64,000 nt of DNA from Candidatus Defluviilinea proxima (GCA_016721115.1 JADKIW010000001.1:759501-823500), one strand, 5' to 3'; counted from the stretch's first letter, positions 25,701 to 34,919 are shown. Numbers and translations are program-made. Notes: generated from the sequence alone by a model not told the origin.

Positions 25701-26492
25701 GTTGCTGAACAATACATTCATTAGATACGGGCTACTACCTATATAATTATATATTCCACCACCAATGGCTGTCACAGCGTTTGTATCAAAAGTCACATTC
25801 TTTAGTGACGGACTGCTCATATAATTCATCATCCCCCCTCCTTCATCTGCTGAATTACCGACAAAGGCAACATTCGTTAAACCTGGACTACTACTAGTGT
25901 TATATACTCCACCTCCGGAAATAGCTGAGTTATCACTAAAAGTGATATTTGCCAAAGTTGGATTACCATTGCTACTATACATCCCCCCTCCACTATCATT
26001 GGGATATACCCCATTGGCATTTCCATTGGTGATAATAAATCCATCCAATACTGCTGAATTATCCACACCACTTCCAATTACTATATGATACGAATTATCA
26101 CTATTATCTTCGGCAACACCGATGTCACCGCTTAAAATTGTTTCCGGGAATTGTGGAAATCGATAATTATGAAAATCTTCGCCTATAAATCCACCATAAA
26201 TTGCTACACCATTCTTAAGCACAAAAGAAGCGGCACGATCTGTTCCAGCAGTTGGTTTATACGTTCCAGCTGCAACCCATATCTCATCTCCGCTAGATGC
26301 AGTTAAGAGTGCAGATTGTAAGTCTGTATATGCATCCGACCAAGAAGTACCATCATTTTTCCCAGCTGCGCTCGATTTGACATAAATGACTCCTAGGCTT
26401 GCCTGTACAGGTGTCACAATTATTACACTCGTGACCAATGCAATTATAAGAATGAGCCGGATGCCTAATATATTATGAATTTTCTTAAACAT
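21624..26492 (-). CDS. Large secreted protein with three beta-helix blocks and four C-terminal 97-aa modules
   Basis: A 1,622-residue protein with an N-terminal signal or anchor ('IRLILIIALVTSVIIV'). Three long blocks at about 36-425, 430-812 and 818-1240 each begin with 'YVK..A.G.NNGTSW.DA.TDLQSAL'-type sequence and contain many 'GGGMYN' / 'LTNVTFSNN' right-handed beta-helix coils. Each ends in a choice-of-anchor Q-like block ('TDQRGMTRPQ', 'CDIGAYEY'). Residues 1245-1622 are four copies of the 97-residue module shared with the two genes behind it. GGGGAGAAAG lies just before ATG. Probably surface-exposed; adhesion or polysaccharide interaction is plausible but not shown. Confidence 0.85.
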   Translation of the reverse strand: MFKKIHNILGIRLILIIALVTSVIIVTPVQASLGVIYVKSSAAGKNDGTSWSDAYTDLQSALLTASSGDEIWVAAGTYKPTAGTDRAASFVLKNGVAIYGGFIGEDFHNYRFPQFPETILSGDIGVAEDNSDNSYHIVIGSGVDNSAVLDGFIITNGNANGVYPNDSGGGMYSSNGNPTLANITFSDNSAISGGGVYNTSSSPGLTNVAFVGNSADEGGGMMNYMSSPSLKNVTFDTNAVTAIGGGIYNYIGSSPYLMNVLFSNNLAGSGGGMANNNSNPSLTNVTFNNNTAVNLGGGIINSDSSISLLNVTMSENTAMSGGGVSNDIGSNLMIKNSILWSNVGGELVNGNATVSYSIVQGGYAGAGNLNVDPLLSGLSHNGGFTKTMALLAGSPAIDAGNDAVCATTDQRELTRPQQSHCDMGAFEYRHEIHHVKWNATGSNNGTSWGDAFTDLQSALSASFYGDEIWVAAGTYYPTSGIDRTISFALKNNVAVYGGFSGTETLLSQRDYETNVSILSGNIGATDDDSDNSYHVVIGGATDNTAILDGFTITKGNANANSDPHAVGGGMYNLMGSPSLKNLFFIANKANWGGGIGNHLHGSSPFLLNIIFDSNIAEVSGGGMYNHSSGIPNLTNVTFVNNTASSSGGGIGNFISNPNLTNVTVTGNTAGIGGGIYNFQGSPTITNITIANNTATSSGGGIYNVIKSYPVIRNTILWGNNAPAGAQISSSLSTPVISDSVVQGGYAGGTNIITTNPKLGALGNYGDFTQTIPLQAGSSAINAGYDVACPATDQRGMTRPQGRHCDIGAYEYVPMTYYVKWSAMGLNNGSSWTDAYTDLQSALSVASSDDEIWVAAGAYKPTTNTDRTISFNLKNGVAVYGGFAGNETLRSQRNVQTNVTTLSGDIGVAGNTTDNSYHVVVASNTDTTALLDGFTVTGGNADSETYAGDAGKGGGIYNNLGSPSVKNLIIVGNHATYGGGMYNYGNPFYNQGKYYIPTITNVVFSNNSALEGGGIRNDYYSSPILTNVIFDNNTAGRGGGGMENFNYCDPVLTNVTFTNNTASSGGGMMNWSGNNPILTNVTFSGNLAYYEVDGIPAGGEGGGLYNSTSNPTMANVTLSDNVAHSLGGGIYNTGNSTSVIHNMILWGNTAPNGAQIYNVSSTPVITDSVIQGGYAGGTNIIVADPKLGTLGNYGGFTQTIPLQVGSSAIDTGNDTNCSATDQRGVTRPFGSHCDIGAYEYEHAKVNVTIGTNPPKNYTVAPSGRITNRYGINGGPVRVRSTNGVNMFTSQRAIYGSSFNSIVGFPADQLTTEYWFTSLDDAGMITYLVIGNPSETETAEVDVYIGGVKKNTTPYSIPPGQRVYPRYGINGGPVRVVSTNGVSVFTSERTKYGNSFNEVMGFPSTQLDTEFWFTSYDDAGMITYLVIGNPSETETAEVDVYIGGVKKNTTPYSILPGQRVFPRYGINGGPVRVVSTNGVKVFTSERTKYGNSFNEVLGYPIAQTSTELWFTSLDDASMITYLVIGNPSETETAEVDVYIGGVKKNTTPYSILPGQRVFPRYGINGGPVRVVSTNGVKVFTSERTKYLSSFNEILGIPTESLTTDYWYTSLDDVGMTTELVIAAP

Positions 26493-26567
26493 ACTTTCTC
26501 CCCGGGAGTACTTCCTCCCTAGTGTTTGGTTTCGAAATTACCCCACAAAGGTAACTTCATCGAAATC

Positions 26568-26613
26568 ATTATAGACCTCCAACTTTCACAAACACAAGGT
26601 GATGGATGTCACA
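26568..26613 (-). promoter_or_regulatory. Promoter and CRP-type dyad upstream of gene A
   Basis: On the minus strand TATAAT (26573-26568) lies 18 bp after TTGTGT (26597-26592). Directly upstream is TGTGACATCCATCACC (26613-26598), a TGTGA-N6-TCAC dyad of CRP/FNR type centred about 44 bp before the predicted start. The same arrangement is repeated before the protease gene. Confidence 0.7.
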
Positions 26614-26627
26614 GTTTGGTTACAACC

Positions 26628-26660
26628 AAACAGTCCGCCTCGTACGAGGCGGACTGTTTT
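26628..26660. terminator. 32-bp palindrome between gene A promoter and protease gene end
   Basis: AAACAGTCCGCCTCGT is followed immediately by its exact complement. It can form a hairpin at the end of the protease-gene transcript on the minus strand; T residues flank both sides. A diverged copy lies at 34849-34892. Confidence 0.7.
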
Positions 26661-26692
26661 ACTGTTTTGTGGCTCTTTGACTATCCCCTACT

Positions 26693-27418
26693 CTACGGTG
26701 CGGCGATCACCAACTCTGTGGTCATCCCCACATCATCCAACGAAGTGTACCAGTAGTCGGTCGTCAGACTTTCGGTCGGGATCCCCAGGATCTCGTTGAA
26801 ACTGCTCAGGTACTTCGTTCTCTCACTCGCGAACACCTTCACTCCGTTCGTGCTCACCACTCGCACTGGTCCTCCGTTGATCCCATACCGCGGGAACACT
26901 CTCTGCCCCGGCAGGATCGAGTACGGTGTCGTGTTCTTCTTCACTCCTCCGATGTACACATCCACTTCCGCTGTCTCCGTCTCACTTGGGTTCCCGATCA
27001 CCAGGTACGTGATCATGCTGGCATCATCCAATGAGGTGAACCAGAGCTCGGTCGAGGTTTGAGCTATCGGGTACCCCAACACTTCATTGAAACTGTTCCC
27101 ATACTTCGTTCTCTCGCTCGTGAACACCTTCACTCCGTTCGTGCTCACCACTCGTACTGGTCCTCCATTGATCCCATACCGAGGGAACACTCTCTGCCCA
27201 GGTAGGATCGAGTACGGTGTTGTGTTCTTCTTCACGCCTCCGATGTACACATCCACTTCCGCTGTTTCTGTCTCGCTTGGGTTCCCGATCACCAGGTACG
27301 TGATCATCCCCGCATCGTCATAGCTCGTGAACCAGAACTCTGTGTCCAGTTGGGTCGAGGGAACCCCATCACTTCGTTGAAGCTGTTCCCATACTTCGTT
27401 CTCTCGCTCAGAACACAC
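26693..27418 (-). pseudogene. Detached C-terminal part of the M4 protease gene (frameshifted 97-aa modules)
   Basis: This frame encodes 2.7 copies of the 97-residue module plus the 'LVIAAP' end, and belongs to the gene at 27408-34718. Compared with gene A (22287-22345) two bases are missing, one in a G run at 27359-27361 and one at about 27410. The first 17 residues here ('MCSERENEVWEQLQRSD') are out of frame and not real. With both bases restored, the protease would continue to the stop at 26693. Confidence 0.75.
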
Positions 27419-30400
27419 TCACTCCGTTCGTGCTCACTACCCGTACCGGTCCGCCGTTGATCCCATAGCGCGGGTACACTCTCTGCCCAGGCGGGATCGA
27501 GTATGGTGTCGTGTTCTTCTTCACCCCTCCGATGTACACATCCACTAACGCTGTCTCTGTCTCACTCGGGTTCCCGATCACCAAATACGTGATCATCCCC
27601 GCATCGTCCAATGAGGTGAACCAGTATTCGGTCGTCCGTTGATCCGCGGGGAACCTGACGATCGAGTTGAAGCTGCTCCCGTAGATCGCTCGTTGACTCG
27701 TGAACATGTTCACCCTGTTCGTGCTTCTCACTCGTACTGGTCCACCGTTGATCCCGTACCGATCCGTTAGTCGTTGCCCTGTTCCTATTCCGTAGTTCCC
27801 TGTGTGTTCCCACCGATCGTTACATTGATGTTCGAACAACCTATTGAGGTGTTGAATGTGCTGGTGTAGTTCTGCCCACTTGTGTTGGCTCCCAGGTTGC
27901 TGTAGCTGAGGTTCAGCGGCGCAAAGGTGTGACAGGTGCTTGTTGGGGTTACTGTTCCACTCCAGCCACCTGGCACTGTGATCGTGTAACTCCCGTCTCC
28001 TTTGGAGTGTCACTGTCTTGGCGCCTCCATCCGTGTAGCTTAGGGTCACTCCTCCTACCCCTACATTCCCACTGATGGTGTACATAAACGTCGCGATGTA
28101 GTTTTGTGCTGTTTGGTTTGTTGTTACATTGCTATAGCTTCGGTTGAGCGGTGAGAAGAAATAGCCTGCCTTCGAGGGCGTTACCGTCCCACTCCAACCG
28201 CTTGGTACTGTGATCGTGTAGCTCCCATCCCCTTGCGATACAACTGTCTTCGCCGTCCCATCCACATAGCTCAGCGTCACGCCCGGTGCTCCTGCATTGC
28301 CGCTGATGGTGGGAAGCAACGTTGCAGTGTAGTTTTGGGTTGTTTGATTTGTGGTTACATTGCTGTAGCTGCGGTTGAGCGGTGAGAAGATATATCCTGC
28401 CTTTGACGGTGTTACCGTCCCGCTCCACCCAGGTGAAACATAGATCGTGTAGTTTCCACTCCCGTCTGCTGTCACTGTTTTGAACCCACCATCCGCGTAC
28501 TGCAGAACTACATCACCCGTACCTGCATTACCAGATATTGAACGGGTGTTTTCGACCAGTGATACATCATCCAGGTTAAAGTTGACTACCTGCCCGCTTG
28601 TCTCCGTGTAAAACTTTATTGTATGTAGAGCATTGGTAGCAAAACCACTAACATCCACACTTACCTGTTTGTAGCTCGAATATGAGTTCTTCTGTGTTGC
28701 GTTGGCTGAGAACACGGGCACGTTATCAATCAGAACAGTAAATTTGTCATTGGCATCACTACCTGAGCTAGCTCTGCCAATCCAAAGATAGAACTTGAGT
28801 TTGAGCGAGGGGTAACCATCGGGAAAATAGACAACTTGGGTAAGTGAAGCTGCCTCGTTATTTGTAGTCCCACCAAGCCAACCCCAAACAGATCCCGTAC
28901 GTGGTCCCGCTGTTCCAGCGCTGTCTCCACAATCTGCAATCGTACACAAAGGCGACCCGTAATTTGTTGAGTATTGCGCCCAATAAGGATAGGTCGCGTA
29001 AGAATACTCAAAGCTGGGATCTTGAAGATCGCCAAATGACTGGCGTTTGTTCATTTCTACTGCATCCAGAGCAGTCTTCACTTGTGTACAATTCCCTGTT
29101 GTAATCTCATGTTGACCAATCAGGTTGGAACAGGCTTGCTGGAGAACAAGGTATAGATCCGAGTAATCTGAGGCGGATGTCAGCAGGTTCGTCTGCGCTT
29201 CATAATAGATCGCTCCCACCTTCTCCCAACCCAAAGCGGTCACTGTCTTCCCGTTGAACGACCCTCCATCTACCATCAGGTAGACCGCTTTGTTATTTAC
29301 ACCACTGTTGGTATGTACACCGCCACCGTCACCATCGCTGATGTAATAATTTGCGCTTGACATCTTATCTGGGTCGCCAAAGGCTGGCGGATTGCTCATA
29401 CTGCGGAAGGCACCCAATCCAGTGACATCTTCTCCGATCTGCCATTTGACTCCGGCCGTGTCCGTCCCCTGACCGTTGGTCTGGTCGTAGTACTCCCCGA
29501 ACACATCCGACAGTGATTCGTTGATCGCACCCGATTGATAATAATAAAACAGGTTCGATTCGCGTTCTGTCACACCGTGTGTCAGTTCGTGTGCCACAAT
29601 ATCATCTGCCAAGGCAAAACCGTAGGCACTACCGTACACCATCTGCGTACCATACCAGTAGGCATTCCCAAATGGACAGGCAAATCCCGGCTCACAGTAC
29701 TGCACCGTCGAGATGATCGTCATCCCATTATTGTCGATGCTGTCACGGTTGAAGTTGGCCGCATAAAAAGTGTGAGAGCCAATCGCATATTTGTGCGCCC
29801 CATCTCCATGCGGATTGCTCCCATTCGTGCAGTTTGGTTGTGTTTGATCACAAAGAAACGTACCGGGAAGCGATGAAGTATTATTGGCAATGTAAGTCTC
29901 TATATGTTTACTTCCATTAGCCAAATTAAAATCAGTAGTGTCAACCATACCAATGGCTGTTGCTTGCACTTTATAAGCTCCATATACTGCATTGGCAGTA
30001 AAAGAGCTGGTGGTAGCAACACCATCGAAACCTGTAACGACTGTTGTTTCATTCGTACCCGTATTACTAAAGACCCCACTTGGACCTGATAACGGCGCCG
30101 TGAAAGTTACTGTTACACCTGGAACACCTGCTCCTGTCCCATCAGTCACCACAACAGCAAGATTCGAACCAGCTACTTCCCCTACCATAATAAACTGCGG
30201 AGAACCTTGTAAAACAGAGATTAAAGATGGGATGGATCCCGGCTGATATTCAACTGCGCCTATATCACACACACTTCCCTGCGGGCGAGCAACCCCACGT
30301 TGGTCTGTAGTTAGACAAGTAGATGAATTACCAGCATTAATTGCCGGGCTGCCACCCATAAGAGCATGTGTCAAAGTAAGTCCACCATTATCCTGTACAG

Positions 30401-33400
30401 GTGTAAGGCGAGGATCAATTGATTTGGCGCTCGTACCAACAAGATCGCCGGTGGTTGGGGTAAACGTGCAACCTGAACTATTCCCGATCAAGTTGTAGCC
30501 AGCCGAGATTATTGGACCTGAGCAATCTGGTCCTCCGCTTCCAGACGAATTACCTGCGACCAGCGTATTTTGGACCGTGATGGTCCCGCTATAACCATCA
30601 CCATTATAATAAATACCGCCGCCAAGACCTTGGTTGGCCCTATTGGCAGTGATAGTACTATTATTTAGCACGATCGTGCTACCAGACATCATGAATCCGC
30701 CACCATACTGTGCTTCATTACCACTAATAGTACTATTGTTCACTGTGAGTGTTGCGCCGTTATAGACTCCACCACCATACTGTGGAGAGTAATTATTTAT
30801 AACCAGACTGTTATTTAGAGTCAGGACCCCTCTATTATCAATACCAGCACCATACTCACCAGTATTGTTTTGGACGATGACATTGTTCAAAATCAACTTT
30901 CCACTATTATTGGAAATACCGCCAGCAGAGGCGCCTGCCGATCCATGCTGGATAATAAATTGTTCAATTGTAGATTGAGACTCATTGACACGAATCCCTA
31001 CCCATTTATTTTGACCATCAATCACAGACCACCCATCTTGAGTAGTGAACGTGGCATCCCATCCACCTGACAAGTCTACATCTTTATCAAGTAGAACTAT
31101 CCAGGGTCCATTACCAGTATACGTGCCAGCGGCGACTAATACCCTATCACCATCAAAGAAGTCAGGTTTAGCCAACACACCATTGATCGTCGCACAGGGC
31201 GTGACAGGGGCATGGCAATCATTACTATCATTGCCTGTAGGGGCAACATACCAAAGAACATTGCTGAGAGTAAAATTAGCTGATTCAATCCCATTTGCCG
31301 AAGCAACTACCTGATATGAGCCCACTATAGCATTTGCAGTGAATATTGACGTGGTTGCGATACCGTTTACATCTGTGGTCACTGTCGTTGTTCGTGCGTT
31401 GGTGTTAGAAAATGTCCCACTCGCCCCATTGTTTGGGGCCGTAAAGGTAATATTTATGCTGGAAACCGGACTCCCCAGACTATCCAAGGCCACAACTTTT
31501 AGTGGCTTGGAAAAGGCTACTCCAGGAAGGGCGTGTTGGTTGTTACCACCAATAATTGAAAGACTTGCTACACTACCTGGAACGGTATATTCATAGGCAC
31601 CAATATCACATTTTGAGCCTTGCGGACGTGATATACCACGCTCGTCAACAGACAAGCAAGTAGATGGGTTACCTGCATCAATGGCCGGACTATCAGCCTG
31701 TAACGAATGATAACCGGGCGCCCCAATCAACTCGCCCAATTTGGGGTTGACATTGGTCAAGTCACCTGTACTCGCTACAAAAGTACAGCCTGCTGTATCA
31801 CCGATCAAGTTATAGCCGGCCGAGTTAATCGAGCCATAACAATCCGACCCACTTGTTGCTGCAGAGTTTCCTGCAACGATTGTATTTTTCACGGTGATGG
31901 TACCACCCGATGTATAAATACCGCCCCAACTTGTGGACGTATTGCCGGTAACAGTGCTGTTGTTTAAGGTTGCCGTGCCACCACTATTACTAAGGCCTCC
32001 CCTCAAATTTCCACTTATCGTGCTGTTATTTAGGGTCAATGCCCCTGATTGATTGCTGATCCCTGTTTCCACATTATTGTTTATAGTGCTACTATTCAAC
32101 GTCAATAAAATCGACGAGCCAGTGTTATAAATGCCATGTCCACTATTATCACTGATGATACTGGTATTTAAGGTTAATGTACTTCCAGACTGGTTCCTAA
32201 TGCCGAAACCTGAACCACTAGCATCCTTTGTGCCACTTACAATACTACTATTTAGTGTTAACGCACCACCATCGTTAAAGATACCAACATAATAACTATT
32301 CTGAACCTTGCTTCGTTCGATGTTTGCAGTAACCCCACTGTTCAGAGTTACACCCCGTCGTGCGCTCTGCCCATCGAATATTGACATGCCAGTTTGCGCC
32401 GCAAAACTTGCATTCCACCCACCCGATATACTAACATTCTTATTAATTAACACCACTTCTGTTCCAGTACCGGTATACGTTCCCGTTGCAACCCTGATCT
32501 GGTCTCCTCCCATAGCTTTGCCAATCGCGCCATTGACAGTGGCACAAGGTAAAAGGGCAGTTGAACATGAGTTATTATTTGAACCTGTCGCAGCAACGTA
32601 AAATATTCCATTATTAGTCAGTTGAAAAACTGCAGTGCCTGGAACACCGCTTACTGTGGCATTGACCGAATACACCCCCCACTGACTGTTCGCGGTGAAA
32701 GCCGATGACACTGCGTCCCCATTGCTATCCGTAATAGCGGTTGTGGTATTTGTTCCGCTATCCGTGAATATTCCACTGGCGCCGGAAGCAGGTGCCATAA
32801 AAGTTACAGTTACACCAACTGCCGGATTTAAGGATCCATCCATTACTCTTACTGATAGAGGCAATGCAAAGGGAGATCCTGTCATGGTTGCTTGCTTGGA
32901 GCCATTCAGCACTTTCAAATTCCCATTTGGGGCGTACTCGTATGCCCCAATGTCGCAAGAACTGCCATAAGGGCGGGACATACCACGCTGATCGTCTATC
33001 GGACAGTTCCCATTATCGCCTGAATCGATTGCCGGACTTCCCGCTTGAAGGGAATGAAGTGGAAGACTTCCACTTAATGAAGGATCAAGTTTTGGATCCA
33101 CATTAAGTATGGCACCTGTCCCACTCGTAATCGTGCACCCTGCTGCATTGCCTAAAATAGAATAAGGTAAGCTAATGGTATTGGAGCCGGAACAATCAGG
33201 ACCACCTCCAGAGGCCGTATTTTGGGCAAGAATAACATTTCTGATGCTGAGAGTGAGGGTCGTAGAGTTGTTAAGAGCCAGTCCACCACCGGACCCGTTT
33301 GAATTGTTATACGCGATGGTGGAGTTACGGATCCCGACATATCCATTACCGGCGTACATCCCGCCACCAGAAAGACTTGCTGTATTACCGCTGATAGTAC

Positions 33401-34718
33401 TATTAGAAACACTAAAATTGATGCCTGCCGTATAAATTCCTGCACCCTTTGCCGCAGAATTATTAATGACTGAACTGTATTTTAAAACCACAGAGGTGTT
33501 ATTACCAGCATAAATGCCACCACCATTAGCTGCACCCCGTGTACAATCTTGGATTACAAAATGATCAATTACCGTATATGACACCCAATCGTTTACAAAA
33601 ACACCACTCCTGACACCACCTCCGTCAATGACAGATGCTCCATTTTGTGATGTAAATGTATCATTCCATCCTCCAGAGAGAGTTACGGATTTTGAAATGG
33701 TTACTACACTGCCGGCTGTTCCCGTATAAGTGCCGCTTGCGACCTTGATGATATCATCTGCCCCAGCCTTGCCAATTGCGCCATTGATGGTAAGGCATGG
33801 CGAAGCGGGCGCAGTACATGAATTCGTATCATTTCCTGTAGGGGCCACATACCAGTTCACACCGGCAAGCAAGGGCATGTTCTCTTCAGATGGCTGAACG
33901 GTCACTGGCTGCACATCCTGTTGCACTTCATTGGTAGTGCCCACCTCTCCCCAAGCATTATCGACCTGATTGAAGTGCAGGCTGATATCCCCCCTCTCCG
34001 CATTGACCAACACCAACTCACGGACTGGCAAGTTGTTCTCTTTCGCCGTCACTTCCATGCGCCAGACAAGTTCAATAGGGCGCGTACTCGGCTTCAATAG
34101 GCTTTCATCATAGATCCACAACTCAGGTTCGGTTGTCACAAAATCTACAGCCTTCTTATCATATTGTTCTGCAACAACTTGAAGGGCGCTTTCGACCGCT
34201 TGTGTTGAATCAATCTTCGGGTCAGTTTGAAGCGAGAGTTCAGACGATACTTCCCCGTTCATTGAATACAAATCGCCTTTATCGTTTGTGTTCACGATCA
34301 GCTCGCCACCCATCACAGGAATACCGTTGTATTTCTGCTGATAATGGACTGTCACACGTCCATCATCCGAACGAATAGATTTGATTTGGGACAGGTCACG
34401 CGCAGGGTTCTTTACTCCAAATTCAGGAGCATACCGATTCGCCAATGCCATGGCTGGATCTTGTGGGCGGGCATACGTACCCAAAGCTCTCTCTGCAGAA
34501 AGCGCGCGTCCACTTTCTGGACCGATAAAACTGACCCTACCTGTTTGGGAGTTGATCTGGCGTTTGGCACCGTCACTGTCTGTTTGGACTATAACTTTGC
34601 GCCCACTCCCATCTCCGCCATCCTGTGCATAAGCAACAGGCGGTTGAGTTGAAGAAAATATCATTGTAAATGCCACAAGGATAGTAATAATCTGGTGATA
34701 TCTATTTTTGGTAAACAT
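27408..34718 (-). CDS. Thermolysin-family (M4) protease with a very large beta-helix/Ig insert
   Basis: A 2,436-residue reading. Residues 1-28 are a signal ('ILVAFTMIFSS', 'PVAYAQ'). Residues about 50-270 are an FTP/PepSY propeptide ('VTVHYQQKYNGIPVMGGEL'). Then come about 1,300 residues of beta-helix blocks ('CDIGAYEY') alternating with Big_1-like Ig domains. The M4 domain is at about 1600-1885: 'HELTHGVTERE' (1710), 'GAINESLSDVFGE' with the third zinc ligand, and the active-site His in 'GVHTNSGVNN'. A jelly-roll-like domain and three 'ISGN..G' repeats follow. Between about 28005 and 27798 two opposite one-base changes scramble some 65 residues. The terminal modules are cut off at 27408. Confidence 0.85.
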   Translation of the reverse strand: MFTKNRYHQIITILVAFTMIFSSTQPPVAYAQDGGDGSGRKVIVQTDSDGAKRQINSQTGRVSFIGPESGRALSAERALGTYARPQDPAMALANRYAPEFGVKNPARDLSQIKSIRSDDGRVTVHYQQKYNGIPVMGGELIVNTNDKGDLYSMNGEVSSELSLQTDPKIDSTQAVESALQVVAEQYDKKAVDFVTTEPELWIYDESLLKPSTRPIELVWRMEVTAKENNLPVRELVLVNAERGDISLHFNQVDNAWGEVGTTNEVQQDVQPVTVQPSEENMPLLAGVNWYVAPTGNDTNSCTAPASPCLTINGAIGKAGADDIIKVASGTYTGTAGSVVTISKSVTLSGGWNDTFTSQNGASVIDGGGVRSGVFVNDWVSYTVIDHFVIQDCTRGAANGGGIYAGNNTSVVLKYSSVINNSAAKGAGIYTAGINFSVSNSTISGNTASLSGGGMYAGNGYVGIRNSTIAYNNSNGSGGGLALNNSTTLTLSIRNVILAQNTASGGGPDCSGSNTISLPYSILGNAAGCTITSGTGAILNVDPKLDPSLSGSLPLHSLQAGSPAIDSGDNGNCPIDDQRGMSRPYGSSCDIGAYEYAPNGNLKVLNGSKQATMTGSPFALPLSVRVMDGSLNPAVGVTVTFMAPASGASGIFTDSGTNTTTAITDSNGDAVSSAFTANSQWGVYSVNATVSGVPGTAVFQLTNNGIFYVAATGSNNNSCSTALLPCATVNGAIGKAMGGDQIRVATGTYTGTGTEVVLINKNVSISGGWNASFAAQTGMSIFDGQSARRGVTLNSGVTANIERSKVQNSYYVGIFNDGGALTLNSSIVSGTKDASGSGFGIRNQSGSTLTLNTSIISDNSGHGIYNTGSSILLTLNSSTINNNVETGISNQSGALTLNNSTISGNLRGGLSNSGGTATLNNSTVTGNTSTSWGGIYTSGGTITVKNTIVAGNSAATSGSDCYGSINSAGYNLIGDTAGCTFVASTGDLTNVNPKLGELIGAPGYHSLQADSPAIDAGNPSTCLSVDERGISRPQGSKCDIGAYEYTVPGSVASLSIIGGNNQHALPGVAFSKPLKVVALDSLGSPVSSINITFTAPNNGASGTFSNTNARTTTVTTDVNGIATTSIFTANAIVGSYQVVASANGIESANFTLSNVLWYVAPTGNDSNDCHAPVTPCATINGVLAKPDFFDGDRVLVAAGTYTGNGPWIVLLDKDVDLSGGWDATFTTQDGWSVIDGQNKWVGIRVNESQSTIEQFIIQHGSAGASAGGISNNSGKLILNNVIVQNNTGEYGAGIDNRGVLTLNNSLVINNYSPQYGGGVYNGATLTVNNSTISGNEAQYGGGFMMSGSTIVLNNSTITANRANQGLGGGIYYNGDGYSGTITVQNTLVAGNSSGSGGPDCSGPIISAGYNLIGNSSGCTFTPTTGDLVGTSAKSIDPRLTPVQDNGGLTLTHALMGGSPAINAGNSSTCLTTDQRGVARPQGSVCDIGAVEYQPGSIPSLISVLQGSPQFIMVGEVAGSNLAVVVTDGTGAGVPGVTVTFTAPLSGPSGVFSNTGTNETTVVTGFDGVATTSSFTANAVYGAYKVQATAIGMVDTTDFNLANGSKHIETYIANNTSSLPGTFLCDQTQPNCTNGSNPHGDGAHKYAIGSHTFYAANFNRDSIDNNGMTIISTVQYCEPGFACPFGNAYWYGTQMVYGSAYGFALADDIVAHELTHGVTERESNLFYYYQSGAINESLSDVFGEYYDQTNGQGTDTAGVKWQIGEDVTGLGAFRSMSNPPAFGDPDKMSSANYYISDGDGGGVHTNSGVNNKAVYLMVDGGSFNGKTVTALGWEKVGAIYYEAQTNLLTSASDYSDLYLVLQQACSNLIGQHEITTGNCTQVKTALDAVEMNKRQSFGDLQDPSFEYSYATYPYWAQYSTNYGSPLCTIADCGDSAGTAGPRTGSVWGWLGGTTNNEAASLTQVVYFPDGYPSLKLKFYLWIGRASSGSDANDKFTVLIDNVPVFSANATQKNSYSSYKQVSVDVSGFATNALHTIKFYTETSGQVVNFNLDDVSLVENTRSISGNAGTGDVVLQYADGGFKTVTADGSGNYTIYVSPGWSGTVTPSKAGYIFSPLNRSYSNVTTNQTTQNYTATLLPTISGNAGAPGVTLSYVDGTAKTVVSQGDGSYTITVPSGWSGTVTPSKAGYFFSPLNRSYSNVTTNQTAQNYIATFMYTISGNVGVGGVTLSYTDGGAKTVTLQRRRELHDHSARWLEWNSNPNKHLSHLCAAEPQLQQPGSQHKWAELHQHIQHLNRLFEHQCNDRWEHTGNYGIGTGQRLTDRYGINGGPVRVRSTNRVNMFTSQRAIYGSSFNSIVRFPADQRTTEYWFTSLDDAGMITYLVIGNPSETETALVDVYIGGVKKNTTPYSIPPGQRVYPRYGINGGPVRVVSTNGVSVF

Positions 34719-34794
34719 GTTTATCTCCCTGGGAGTGCTCCCTCCCTAGTGTTTGTTTTCGAAATTACCCCACAAAGGCAACTTCATCGAAGTC

Positions 34795-34840
34795 ATTATA
34801 GCCCTCCAATTTTCACAAACACAAGGTGATGGATGTCACA
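34795..34840 (-). promoter_or_regulatory. Promoter and CRP-type dyad upstream of the M4 protease gene
   Basis: TATAAT (34800-34795), an 18-bp spacer, TTGTGT (34824-34819) and the adjoining TGTGACATCCATCACC dyad (34840-34825) exactly repeat the layout before gene A. The 5' leader to the start codon is about 70 nt. The dyad is unchanged between copies while flanking bases have drifted, which supports function. Confidence 0.7.
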
Positions 34841-34848
34841 GTTTGGTT

Positions 34849-34892
34849 ACAGTAAAACAGTCCGTCTCTCATGAGACGGACTGTTTTACTGT
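34849..34892. terminator. 44-bp perfect hairpin before the propeller gene end
   Basis: Two exact 20-bp arms (34849-34868 and 34873-34892) with a TCAT loop; the arms run from ACAGTAAAAC to GTCTC. It lies just outside the stop codon at 34920 and should terminate the minus-strand propeller gene. Confidence 0.8.
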
Positions 34893-34919
34893 TGTGTTGC
34901 TCTTTGACTATCCCCTACT

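Larger units (their letters stand above)
26493..28313 (-). repeat. About 1.8-kb near-identical duplication, copy 1
   Basis: This segment holds the gene A promoter region, the terminal palindrome, the four 97-aa modules and the regulatory-like repeats of the protease gene. It aligns end to end with 34719-36534 at almost the same length. The coding part is nearly identical; the non-coding 200 bp differ at scattered positions. Confidence 0.85.
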
